Positions 32,805-45,274 of a stretch of DNA of 64,000 nucleotides are shown one piece after another. The DNA is from Cyprinodon diabolis (Eukaryota; Chordata; Actinopteri; Cyprinodontiformes; Cyprinodontidae): contig JARPUW010000303.1 of NCBI GenBank assembly GCA_030533445.1, forward strand, positions 1 to 64,000, in the 5' to 3' direction. Both the position numbers and the translations under genes were made by a program. The notes below the pieces were generated by a model. That model was not told where the DNA came from. It saw only the letters and a program-made list of their open reading frames with translations, and searched no databases. How positions within the stretch are numbered: the first letter of the stretch is position 1; the number at the start of each line of letters is the position of its first letter.

Positions 32805-35457
32805 CAATGAGCAATATGCCAGAATGTATGAGTGTGTATAAGGAAGAGGCTTTTATTCTGTAGAGTCCTTGTAGTCTTATTTTGAAAGTCTATCATGAAT
32901 GTGCATCAAAAGATGGGTCACGCCCAGCAGTGATATAGAATCCATTTCCAAATGTTAAATCACTGGTTTTCCATGTTATTAGGTGAATAGTTGCTTTATT
33001 ACAGAGTAAATGGGAGACTTTTATTGTGAAATTTGCTCTGGGGTGTGTTTTGAAAAGGTCACTAGAGTCTAATAAAAACAACCTGGAAGAGTTTGGGTCA
33101 TAATGTTGAGCCATTTGCATCAATTAATGCATTAGTATAATCTAGAGGCTTTTATTTTGTAGGGTCGCTGGAGTCTTATTTTGAAAGTCCAACAGAGTTG
33201 TGTTTATAGAAAATGTTCAGACCCGTCAATGATAGTTGATTACTTTCCAATCGTTAAATCACTCTTTTTCCATGTTATTAGGGCAGTAGATGAAGCGGAA
33301 ATGGGAAGCTTTTATTTTGAAATTTGCTATAGGGTGTGTTTTAAACAGTCTCCTAGAGTCTATTCTCTAAAACGGGGTTGAGTTTGGGTCATAATGTTGA
33401 GCCATATAGGGCAATAAATATATGTAAAAAATATAGAGGCTTTTATTTTGTAGGGTCCCTGGAGTCTTATTTTGAAAGTCTATCAGTGCTGAGTGGCAAG
33501 GGAAGTGTCATGGACAGCAGTCATATAGTATCCATTTCCCAATGTTAAATCAGTCCTTTCACCCTCCATTAGATTAATATGTGCTGTTTAAAACAGCAGA
33601 GGTAAAATCTGTTTGAAGCTTGGTAACCTTGACAACGCTTAACGAGCCTCTCACTGACACAGACAACAGCTGCACTCACTATTGGTTTCTTCTTCCCAGG
33701 CTTTTTTGTATGGGAAGAACGGCACCGAACAAACGACTACTGATCAAAAACCGTATGAGTTATTCAAAAAACATTTTCACCATGAGCATCAGCAATCCTT
33801 CGACTCCAACTATACCAACTTTGGTGTATGTGTGTCATTCAGAAAAATATTTATGACGAGTTGAAAACACATAGTCTGATTCGTTTCTCTCCCATCTTCA
33901 GCTCAAAAAGAATAGAGAAAGGCTGAAACTCTCATCGACTTTAGGTTGGTCTGGAGGGTTTTTAAGGAAAAGTATTAATCCTACCGTAATTCCGAAGACA
34001 TTGTGTGAGTCCAGAGGTTTCAGTCTACAAACTGACCAAAAATGGTGACTGTAGCTCCAAATATGTGGCCGTGAGGGCGAGAATAAGATGTTTGATCTGA
34101 AAAAAATGGCCGCCTCACACTAAGATTTCAGCAGCTGCACTCTAGCAGGCTGCTGCAGAAGCTAACTGTCAGCTAGCTTCCAGGTGCTTACCCTCCGAAC
34201 AAACGACTGCTGAGCAAAAACCGTAAAAGATATCTGAAAAATTCTTTCAGTGAAAGCAACATCTATCCTTTGTCTCAGACTGGGGTAACCTTCATGTCTG
34301 TAGGTCTTTCACAACCCAAAACGAAGCACAAACAAAATGGTTGGCCCACCTGCTCCTCCCTTTCTTTTAACTGCAGGACCTCACTCTCACTCACCTTTTA
34401 GCTGCTAAAGCACCCCTCCGAACAAACGACTGCTGAGTAAAAACCGTAAAAGGTATCTGAAAAATTCTTTTTATCTAAGCGACAGCTATATCTTGTCTTC
34501 GATTGGAGTAACTTTCATGGCTGTAGGTCATCTACAAACTGAATGGGAAGAGAAAGAAAAAGAAAAAACGTTTCATCACACCTAAGCTTCTAATTGAGCT
34601 AGCTGCAGCAGGTCACTGTCACTCAGCTTTCAGGTGCTTAAAATGTCCTCCGAACAAACGACTGCTGAGCAAAAACCGTATGAGTTATTCAAAAAATTTT
34701 TTCACCGTGAGCGTCAGTCATCCTTCGACTCCAACTATGCCAACTTTGGTGTATGTGTGTCATTCAGAAAAATATTTATGACGAGTTTAAAACACATAGT
34801 CTGATTCGTTTTTCTCCCCTCTTCTGCTCCAAAACCAATGAAAAACGGCTCTGATTTTCATCGACTTTAGGTCGGTCTGGAGGGTTTTTAAGGAAAAGTA
34901 TTAATCCTACCGTAATTCCGAAGATATTGTGTGGGTCCAGAGATTTCAGTCTACAAACTGACCAAAAATGGTGACTCTAGCTATAAATATGTGGCCGTGA
35001 GGGCGAGTTTAAAATGTTTTTTTGTGTTTAAAAAACGCCTGCCTCACACTCTAGCTTTTCAGTTGCTCCACTCTAGCAGGCTGGATTTTGCTAAAACTTT
35101 GTGGCGCTTGAGGTCTGATTATACAAAAACCGTAGCAGTTATCAACATACCGTCTTCAGTTTTAAATAGACGAAGGATTTATCTACAAACTGAGCTTCAA
35201 ACTGTTTTTCTAGGTGAATGTATGCCGACACAGTGAAGTGCTGTTTTTTATGCTTTTTTTTACCTCTTCCCATTCATTTCCTATGGGATTTTTTTGCGAC
35301 GTTTTCGCTAATAATTCGCAAACCTTCGGACTAATGAGAAAGTTTTATACAAGCACACATCACCCCATTGGTCCCAACGCGTGTGCCAACTTTGGGCCCG
35401 ATCCGCCAAACCGTGCGGGACTAGTTACGCGCCGAAGTTTTGGGTATACGGGAGAAT

Positions 35458-35540
35458 TATAATAATAATAATAATAATACGCGGAATAAATATGTGCAAT
35501 AGTAGTAGGTGGGCCATGCCTTCGGCATGTGGCCCCCCAA
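35458..35540. repeat. Terminal hairpin module, unit 11 (one copy)
   Basis: A single module with six AAT, the longest such run in the window. Confidence 0.92.
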
Positions 35541-35811
35541 CTAGAAAATTTCTAAAGAAATTTTGAGGGGGGCCACCTACTGCCCGTCTGGGGAACCGGG
35601 CCAATATGGCCCTGGCAAGTGATGTCGGGGCTCCCCAGACCAACTGCTTATGCCTTTGAGGGCTGCTGAGGGAAGGAAAGAGGGCTAGGTCATGGGCAAA
35701 GAGAGCTGTGTGCCACCTGTGCTGAAATCTGGGTAATAGACGTGCACAGCGTATGATGCACAAGGGTAATATGGGTTGTCCATATTGAACCGCAGTGGGT
35801 AAAGCTCAGTT

Positions 35812-36076
35812 GGTGGGCTCCGCCCGCCTGCTAGGAGCCCTTGCAGCGATGAAAAAAATCCCCAATGGCGGGCATTGCCCGCCTGCTAAGAGCCATTGCA
35901 GTGATGAAATCACCAATGGCGGGCTCCGCCCGCCTGCTAGGAGCCATTGCAGTGAGGAAAAAAATCACCATTGGCGGGCTCCGCCCGCCTCCTAACAGCC
36001 ATTGCAGTGATGAAATCACCAATGGCGGGCTCCGCCCGCCTTCTAAGAGCCATTGCAGTGATGAAATTACAAATGG
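35812..36076. repeat. Hairpin minisatellite, unit 12 (5 cores)
   Basis: The second core has loop ATT. GTGAGGAAAAA in the third linker replaces GTGATGAAAAA, a change shared with unit 15. Confidence 0.93.
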
Positions 36077-38734
36077 CTATAAGCAATATGCCAGAATGTA
36101 TGAGTGTGTATAAGGAAGAGGCTTTTATTTTGTAGAGTCCCTGTAGTCTTATTTTGAAAGTCTATCATGGAAGTGCATCTATAGATGGGTCATGCCCAGC
36201 AGTGATATAGAATCCATTTCCAAATGTTAAATCACTGGTTTTCCATGTTATTAGGTGAATAGTTCCTGTATTACAGAGTAAATGGGGGACTTTTATTGTG
36301 AAATTTGCTCTGGGGTGTGTTTTGAAAAGGTCACTAGAGTCTAATAAAAACAACCTGGAAGAGTTTGGGTCATAATGTTGAGCCATTTGCATCAATTAAT
36401 GCATTAGTATAATCTAGAGGCTTTTATTTTGTAGGGTCCCTGGAGTCTTATTTTGAAAGTCCAACAGAGTTGTGTTTAGAGAAAATGTTCAGACCCATCA
36501 ATGATAGTTGATGACTTTCCAATCGTTAAATCACTCTTTTTCCATTTTATTAGGGCAGTAGATGAAGCGGAAATGGGAGGCTTTTATTTTGAAATTTGCC
36601 ATAGGGTGTGTTTTAAACAGTCTCCTAGAGTCTATTCTCTAAAATGGGGTTGAGTTTGGGTCATAATGTTGAGCCATATAGGGCAATAAATATATGTAAA
36701 AAATATAGAGGCTTTTATTTTGAAGGGTCCCTGGAGTCTTATTTTGAAAGTCTATCAGTGCTGAGTGGCAAGGGAAGTGTCATGGACGGCAGTCATATAG
36801 TATCCATTTCCCAATGTTAAATCAGTGCTTTCACCCTCCATTAGATTAATATGTGCTGTTTAAAACAGCAGAGGTAAAATCTGTTTGAAGCTTGGTAACC
36901 TTGACAACGCTTAATGAGCCTCTCACTGACACAGACAACAGCTGCACTCACTATTGGTTTCTTCTTCCCAGGCTTTTTTGTATGGGAAGAACGGCACCGA
37001 ACAAACGACTGCTGAGCAAAAACCGTATGAGTTATTAAAAAAAAAATTTCACCATGAGCATCAGCAATCCTTCGACTCCAACTATACCAACTTTGGTGTA
37101 TGTGTGTCATTCAGAACAATATTTATGACGACTTGAAAACACATAGTCTGATTCGTTTTTCTCCCATCTTCAGTTTAAAAAGAATGGAGAAAGGCTGAAA
37201 CTCATCGACTTTAGGTTGGTCTGGAGGGTTTTTAAGGAAAAGTATTAATCCTACCGTAATTCCGAAGACATTGTGTGAGTCCAGAGGTTTCAGTCTACAA
37301 ACTGACCAAAAATGGTGACTGTAGGTCCAAATATGTGGCCGTGAGGGCGAGAATAAGATGTTTGATCTTAAAAAAATGGCCGCCTCACACTAAGATTTCA
37401 GCAGCTGCACTCTAGCAGGCTGCTGCAGAAGCTAACTGTCAGCTAGCTTCCAGGTGCTTACCCTCCGAACAAACGACTGCTGAGCAAAAACCGTAAAAGG
37501 TATCTGAAAAATTCTTTCAGTGAAAGCAACATCTATCCTTTGTCTCAGACTGGGGTAACCTTCATGTCTGTAGGTCTTTCACAACCCAAAACGAAGCAAA
37601 AACAAAATGGTTGGCCCACCTGCTCCTCCCTTTCTTTTAACTGCAGGACCTCACTCTCACTCACCTTTCAGCTGCTAAAGCACCCCTCCGAACAAACGAC
37701 TGCTGAGTAAAAACCATAAAAGGTATCTGAAAAATTATTTTTATCTAAGCGACAGCTATATCTTGTCTTCAATTGGAGTAACTTTCATGGCTGTAGGTCA
37801 TCTACAACCTGAATGGGAAGAGAAAGAAAAAGAAAAAACGTTTCGTCACACATGAGCTTCTAATTGAGCTAGCTGCAGCAGGTCACTCACCCAGCTTTGA
37901 GGTGCTTAAAATGTCCTCCGAACAAACGACTGCTGAGCAAAAACCGTATGAGTTATTCAAAAAATTCTTTCACCGTGAGCGTCAGTCATCCTTCGACTCC
38001 AACTATACCAACTTTGGTGTATGTGTGTCATTCAGAAAAATATTTATGACGACTTGAAAACACATAGTCTGATTCGTTTTTCTCCCCTCTTCTGCTCCAA
38101 AACCAATAAAAAACTGCTCTGATTTTCATCGACTTTAGGTCGGTCTGGAGGGTTTTTAAGGAAAAGTATTAATCCTACCGTAATTCCGAAGATATTGTGT
38201 GGGTCCAGAGATTTCAGTCTACAAACTGACCAAAAATGGTGACTCTAGCTATAAATATGTGGCCGTGAGGGCGAGTTTAAAATGTTTTTTTGTGTTTAAA
38301 AAACGCCTGCCTCACACTCTAGCTTTTCAGTTGCTCCACTCTAGCAGGCTGGATTTTGCTAAAACTTTGTGGCGCTTGAGGTCTGATTATACAAAAACCG
38401 TAGCAGTTATCAACATACCGTCTTCAGTTTTAAATAGACGAAGGATTTATCTACAAACTGAGCTTCAAACTGTTTTTCTAGGTGAATGTATGCCGACACA
38501 GTGAAGTGCTGTTTTTTATGCTTTTTTTTTCCTCTCCCCATTCATTTCCTATGGGATTTTTTTGCGACGTTTTCGCTAATAATTCGCAAACCTTCGGACT
38601 AATGAGAAAGTTTTATACAAGCACGCATCGCACCATTGGTCCCGACGCGTGTGCCAACTTTGGGCCCGATCCGCCAAACCGTGCGGGACTAGTTAGGTGC
38701 CGAAGTTTTTGGCTGGCGAGGAGAACTATAATAA

Positions 38735-38778
38735 CAATAGTAGTAGGTGGGCCATGCCTTCGGCATGTGGCCCCCCAA
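38735..38778. repeat. Partial terminal hairpin module, unit 12
   Basis: A 44-bp fragment from CAATAGTAGTAGG to GGCCCCCCAA. It lacks the AAT run and the ACGCGGAATAAATATGTG half. It follows CTATAATAA directly. Unit 15 reads CTATAATAACTAG at this place with no module. Confidence 0.9.
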
Positions 38779-38796
38779 CTAGAAAATTTCTAAAGA

Positions 38797-41700
38797 AATT
38801 TTGAGGGGGGCCACCTACTGCCCGTCTGGGGAACCGGGCCAATACGGCCCTGGCAAGTGACGTCGGGGCTCCCCAGACCAACTGCTTACGCCTTTGAGGG
38901 CTGCTGAGGGAAGGAAAGAGGGCAAGTTCATGGGCAAAGAGAGCTGTGTGCCACTTGTGCTGACATCTGGGAAATAGACGTGCACAGCGTATGATGCACA
39001 AGGGTAATATGGGTTGTCCATATTGAAACACAGTGGGTAAAGCCCAGTTGGCGGGCTTCGCCCGCCTGCTAGGAGCCATCTCAGTGAAGAAAAAAATCAC
39101 CAATGGCGGGCTCTGCCCGCCTTCTAAGAGCCATTGCAGTGATGAAATCACCAATGGCGGGCTCCGCCCGCCTGCTAAGAGCCATTGCAGTGATGTAATC
39201 ACCTTTGGCGGGCTCCGCCCGCCTGTTACCATTGGCGGGCTCCGCCCTCCTTCTAAGAGCCATTGCAGTGATGAAATCACCAATGGCAATGAGCAATATG
39301 CCAGAATGTATGAGTGTGTATAAGGAAGAGGCTTTTATTCTGTAGAGTCCTTGTAGTCTTATTTTGAAAGTCTATCATGAATGTGCATCAAAAGATGGGT
39401 CACGCCCAGCAGTGATATAGAATCCATTTCCAAATGTTAAATCACTGGTTTTCCATGTTATTAGGTGAATAGTTGCTTTATTACAGAGTAAATGGGAGAC
39501 TTTTATTGTGAAATTTGCTCTGGGGTGTGTTTTGAAAAGGTCACTAGAGTCTAATAAAAACAACCTGGAAGAGTTTGGGTCATAATGTTGAGCCATTTGC
39601 ATCAATTAATGCATTAGTATAATCTAGAGGCTTTTATTTTGTAGGGTCGCTGGAGTCTTATTTTGAAAGTCCAACAGAGTTGTGTTTATAGAAAATGTTC
39701 AGACCCGTCAATGATAGTTGATTACTTTCCAATCGTTAAATCACTCTTTTTCCATGTTATTAGGGCAGTAGATGAAGCGGAAATGGGAAGCTTTTATTTT
39801 GAAATTTGCTATAGGGTGTGTTTTAAACAGTCTCCTAGAGTCTATTCTCTAAAACGGGGTTGAGTTTGGGTCATAATGTTGAGCCATATAGGGCAATAAA
39901 TATATGTAAAAAATATAGAGGCTTTTATTTTGTAGGGTCCCTGGAGTCTTATTTTGAAAGTCTATCAGTGCTGAGTGGCAAGGGAAGTGTCATGGACAGC
40001 AGTCATATAGTATCCATTTCCCAATGTTAAATCAGTCCTTTCACCCTCCATTAGATTAATATGTGCTGTTTAAAACAGCAGAGGTAAAATCTGTTTGAAG
40101 CTTGGTAACCTTGACAACGCTTAACGAGCCTCTCACTGACACAGACAACAGCTGCACTCACTATTGGTTTCTTCTTCCCAGGCTTTTTTGTATGGGAAGA
40201 ACGGCACCGAACAAACGACTACTGATCAAAAACCGTATGAGTTATTCAAAAAACATTTTCACCATGAGCATCAGCAATCCTTCGACTCCAACTATACCAA
40301 CTTTGGTGTATGTGTGTCATTCAGAAAAATATTTATGACGAGTTGAAAACACATAGTCTGATTCGTTTCTCTCCCATCTTCAGCTCAAAAAGAATAGAGA
40401 AAGGCTGAAACTCTCATCGACTTTAGGTTGGTCTGGAGGGTTTTTAAGGAAAAGTATTAATCCTACCGTAATTCCGAAGACATTGTGTGAGTCCAGAGGT
40501 TTCAGTCTACAAACTGACCAAAAATGGTGACTGTAGCTCCAAATATGTGGCCGTGAGGGCGAGAATAAGATGTTTGATCTGAAAAAAATGGCCGCCTCAC
40601 ACTAAGATTTCAGCAGCTGCACTCTAGCAGGCTGCTGCAGAAGCTAACTGTCAGCTAGCTTCCAGGTGCTTACCCTCCGAACAAACGACTGCTGAGCAAA
40701 AACCGTAAAAGATATCTGAAAAATTCTTTCAGTGAAAGCAACATCTATCCTTTGTCTCAGACTGGGGTAACCTTCATGTCTGTAGGTCTTTCACAACCCA
40801 AAACGAAGCACAAACAAAATGGTTGGCCCACCTGCTCCTCCCTTTCTTTTAACTGCAGGACCTCACTCTCACTCACCTTTTAGCTGCTAAAGCACCCCTC
40901 CGAACAAACGACTGCTGAGTAAAAACCGTAAAAGGTATCTGAAAAATTCTTTTTATCTAAGCGACAGCTATATCTTGTCTTCGATTGGAGTAACTTTCAT
41001 GGCTGTAGGTCATCTACAAACTGAATGGGAAGAGAAAGAAAAAGAAAAAACGTTTCATCACACCTAAGCTTCTAATTGAGCTAGCTGCAGCAGGTCACTG
41101 TCACTCAGCTTTCAGGTGCTTAAAATGTCCTCCGAACAAACGACTGCTGAGCAAAAACCGTATGAGTTATTCAAAAAATTTTTTCACCGTGAGCGTCAGT
41201 CATCCTTCGACTCCAACTATGCCAACTTTGGTGTATGTGTGTCATTCAGAAAAATATTTATGACGAGTTTAAAACACATAGTCTGATTCGTTTTTCTCCC
41301 CTCTTCTGCTCCAAAACCAATGAAAAACGGCTCTGATTTTCATCGACTTTAGGTCGGTCTGGAGGGTTTTTAAGGAAAAGTATTAATCCTACCGTAATTC
41401 CGAAGATATTGTGTGGGTCCAGAGATTTCAGTCTACAAACTGACCAAAAATGGTGACTCTAGCTATAAATATGTGGCCGTGAGGGCGAGTTTAAAATGTT
41501 TTTTTGTGTTTAAAAAACGCCTGCCTCACACTCTAGCTTTTCAGTTGCTCCACTCTAGCAGGCTGGATTTTGCTAAAACTTTGTGGCGCTTGAGGTCTGA
41601 TTATACAAAAACCGTAGCAGTTATCAACATACCGTCTTCAGTTTTAAATAGACGAAGGATTTATCTACAAACTGAGCTTCAAACTGTTTTTCTAGGTGAA

Positions 41701-41965
41701 TGTATGCCGACACAGTGAAGTGCTGTTTTTTATGCTTTTTTTTACCTCTTCCCATTCATTTCCTATGGGATTTTTTTGCGACGTTTTCGCTAATAATTCG
41801 CAAACCTTCGGACTAATGAGAAAGTTTTATACAAGCACACATCACCCCATTGGTCCCAACGCGTGTGCCAACTTTGGGCCCGATCCGCCAAACCGTGCGG
41901 GACTAGTTACGCGCCGAAGTTTTGGGTATACGGGAGAATTATAATAACTAGAAAATTTCTAAAGA
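38797..41965. repeat. Macrosatellite unit 13 (class A, 3,169 bp)
   Basis: No terminal module. It belongs with units 11 and 16 by all their shared markers. Apart from the junction module I see almost no difference from unit 11. Confidence 0.97.
39050..39286. repeat. Hairpin minisatellite, unit 13 (5 cores)
   Basis: The fifth core right arm is GCCCTCC, as in unit 11. The 27-bp step is present. Confidence 0.93.
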
Positions 41966-42218
41966 AATTTTGAGGGGGGCCACCTACTGCCCGTCTGGGG
42001 AACCGGGCCAATACGGCCCTGGCAAGTGACGTCGGGGCTCCCCAGACCAACTGCTTACGCCTTTGAGGGCTGCTGAGGGAAGGAAAGAGGGCAAGTTCAT
42101 GGGCAAAGAGAGCTGTGTGCCACTTGTGCTGAAATCTGGGAAATAGACGTGCACAGAGTATGATGCACAAGGGTAATATGGGTTGTCCATATTGAAACAC
42201 AGTGGGTAAAGCCCAGTT

Positions 42219-42455
42219 GGCGGGCTTCGCCCGCCTGCTAGGAGCCATCTCAGTGAAGAAAAAAATCACCAATGGCGGGCTCTGCCCGCCTTCTAAGAGC
42301 CATTGCAGTGATGAAATCACCAATGGCGGGCTCCGCCCGCCTGCTAAGAGCCATTGCAGTGATGTAATCACCTTTGGCGGGCTCCGCCCGCCTGTTACCA
42401 TTGGCGGGCTCCGCCCGCCTTCTAAGAGCCATTGCAGTGATGAAATCACCAATGG
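42219..42455. repeat. Hairpin minisatellite, unit 14 (5 cores)
   Basis: Intact fifth core. The first loop is TTC. The 27-bp step is present. Confidence 0.93.
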
Positions 42456-45107
42456 CAATGAGCAATATGCCAGAATGTATGAGTGTGTATAAGGAAGAGG
42501 CTTTTATTCTGTAGAGTCCTTGTAGTCTTATTTTGAAAGTCTATCATGAATGTGCATCAAAAGATGGGTCACGCCCAGCAGTGATATAGAATCCATTTCC
42601 AAATGTTAAATCACTGGTTTTCCATGTTATTAGGTGAATAGTTGCTGTATTACAGAGTAAATGGGAGACTTTTATTGTGAAATTTGCTCTGGGGTGTGTT
42701 TTGAAAAGGTCACTAGAGTCTAATAAAAACAACCTGGAAGAGTTTGGGTCATAATGTTGAGCCATTTGCATCAATTAATGCATTACTATAATCTAGAGGC
42801 TTTTATTTTGTAGGGTCCCTGGAGTCTTATTTTGAAAGTCCAACAGAGTTGTGTTTATAGAAAATGTTCAGACCCGTCAATGATAGTTGATTACTTTCCA
42901 ATCGTTAAATCACTCTTTTTCCATGTTATTAGGGCAGTAGATGAAGCGGAAATGGGAGGCTTTTATTTTGAAATTTGCTATAGGGTGTGTTTTAAACAGT
43001 CTCCTAGAGTCTATTCTCTAAAACGGGGTTGAGTTTGGGTCATAATGTTGAGCCATATAGAGCAATAAATATATGTAAAAAATATAGAGGCTTTTATTTT
43101 GTAGGGTCCCTGGAGTCTTATTTTGAAAGTCTATCAGTGCTGAGTGGCAAGGGAAGTGTCATGTACAGCAGTCATATAGTATCCATTTCCCAATGTTAAA
43201 TCAGTCCTTTCACCCTCCATTAGATTAATATGTGCTGTTTAAAACAGCAGAGGTAAAATCTGTTTGAAGCTTGGTAACCTTGACAACGCTTAACGAGCCT
43301 CTCACTGACACAGACAACAGCTGCACTCACTATTGGTTTCTTCTTCCCAGGCTTTTTTGTATGGGAAGAACGGCACCGAACAAACGACTACTGATCAAAA
43401 ACCGTATGAGTTATTCAAAAAACATTTTCACCATGAGCATCAGCAATCCTTCGACTCCAACTATACCAACTTTGGTGTATGTGTGTCATTCAGAAAAATA
43501 TTTATGACGAGTTGAAAACACATAGTCTGATTCGTTTTTCTCCCATCTTAAGCTCAAAAAGAATGGAGAAAGGCTGAAACTCTCATCCACTTTAGGTTGG
43601 TCTGGAGGGTTTTTAAGGCAAAGTATTAATCCTACCGTAATTCCGAAGACATTGTGTGAGTCCAGAGGTTTCAGTCTACAAACTGACCAAAAATGGTGAC
43701 TGTAGCTCCAAATATGTGGCCGTGAGGGCGAGAATAAGATGTTTGATCTTAAAAAATGGCCGCCTCACACTAAGATTTCAGCAGCTGCACTCTAGCAGGC
43801 TGCTGCAGAAGCTAACTGTCAGCTAGCTTCCAGGTGCTTACCCTCCGAACAAACGACTGCTGAGCAAAAACCGTAAAAGATATCTGAAAAATTCTTTCAG
43901 TGAAAGCAACATCTATCCTTTGTCTCAGACTGGGGTAACCTTCATGTCTGTAGGTCTTTCACAACCCAAAACGAAGCACAAACAAAATGGTTGGCCCACC
44001 TGCTCCTCCCTTTGTTTGAACTGCAGGACCTCACTCTCACTCACCTTTTAGCTGCTAAAGCACCCCTCCGAACAAACGACTGCTGAGTAAAAACCGTAAA
44101 AGGTATCTGAAAAATTCTTTTTATCTAAGCGACAGCTATATCTTGTCTTCAATTGGAGTAACTTTCATGGCTGTAGGTCATCTACAAACTGAATGGGAAG
44201 AGAAAGAAAAAGAAAAAACGTTTCATCACACCTAAGCTTCTAATTGAGCTAGCTGCAGCAGGTCACTGTCACTCAGCTTTCAGGTGCTTAAAATGTCCTC
44301 CGAACAAACGACTGCTGAGCAAAAACCGTATGAGTTATTCAAAAAATTTTTTCACCGTGAGCGTCAGTCATCCTTCGACTCCAACTATGCCAACTTTGGT
44401 GTATGTGTGTCATTCAGAAAAATATTTATGACGAGTTTAAAACACATAGTCGGATTCGTTTTTCTCCCCTCTTCTGCTCCAAAACCAATGAAAAACGGCT
44501 CTGATTTTCATCGACTTTAGGTCGGTCTGGAGGGTTTTTAAGGAAAAGTATTAATCCTACCGTAATTCCGAAGATATTGTGTGGGTCCAGAGATTTCAGT
44601 CTACAAACTGACCAAAAATGGTGACTCTAGCTATAAATATGTGGCCGTGAGGGCGAGTTTAAAATGTTTTTTTGTGTTTAAAAAACGCCTGCCTCACACT
44701 CTAGCTTTTCAGTTGCTCCACTCTAGCAGGCTGGATTTTGCTAAAACTTTGTGGCGCTTGAGGTCTGATTATACAAAAACCATAGCAGTTATCAACATAC
44801 CGTCTTCAGTTTTAAATAGACGAAGGATTTATCTACAAACTGAGCTTCAAACTGTTTTTCTAGGTGAATGTATGCCGACACAGTGAAGTGCTGTTTTTTA
44901 TGCTTTTTTTTTCCTCTCCCCATTCATTTCCTATGGGATTTTTTTGCGACGTTTTCGCTAATAATTCGCAAACCTTCGGACTAATGAGAAAGTTTTATAC
45001 AAGCACACATCACCCCATTGGTCCCGACGCGTGTGCCAACTTTGGGCCCGATCCGCCAAACCGTGCGGGACTAGTTACGCGCCGAAGTTTTGGGTATACG
45101 GGAGAAT

Positions 45108-45256
45108 TATAATAATAATAATACGCGGAATAAATATGTGCAATAGTAGTAGGTGGGCCATGCCTTCGGCATGTGGCCCCCCAATAATAATAATACGCGG
45201 AATAAATATGTGCAATAGTAGTAGGTGGGCCATGCCTTCGGCATGTGGCCCCCCAA
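45108..45256. repeat. Terminal hairpin modules, unit 14 (two copies)
   Basis: Two modules, each preceded by four AAT. This is the only two-copy junction in the window. Confidence 0.92.
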
Positions 45257-45274
45257 CTAGAAAATTTCTAAAGA

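Larger units (their letters stand above)
32315..35558. repeat. Macrosatellite unit 11 (class A, 3,244 bp, one terminal module)
   Basis: One of a trio with units 13 and 16. All three have TGCTGACATCTGG in the head, TTGCTTTATTAC and GGTCGCTGGAG in the C block, GGGAAGCTTTT in module C2, and TTACCTCTTCCC plus GGTCCCAACGCG in the tail. It is exactly 75 bp longer than unit 13, the size of its terminal module with a six-AAT run. Confidence 0.97.
35559..38796. repeat. Macrosatellite unit 12 (class C2, 3,238 bp, partial terminal module)
   Basis: Sister of unit 15. Both have AATATGGCCC in the head, AGTGAGGAAAA in the minisatellite, CCAATAAAAAAC in D2 and a diverged tail end (GCACGCATCGCACCATTGG, then TTTTTGGCTGGCGAGGAG). 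It is exactly 44 bp longer than unit 15, matching the partial module present here. Confidence 0.97.
41966..45274. repeat. Macrosatellite unit 14 (A head, B-like tail, 3,309 bp, two terminal modules)
   Basis: The head and C block are class A, with ATGTACAGCAG as in unit 2. The D2 segment and tail carry TAGTCGGATTCG and AAACCATAGC, as in units 4 and 19. It is a recombinant between classes, with the switch somewhere in D1-E2. Private changes include GCACAGAGTATG, CTTAAGCTC, CTCATCCAC and AAGGCAAAG. Confidence 0.96.
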
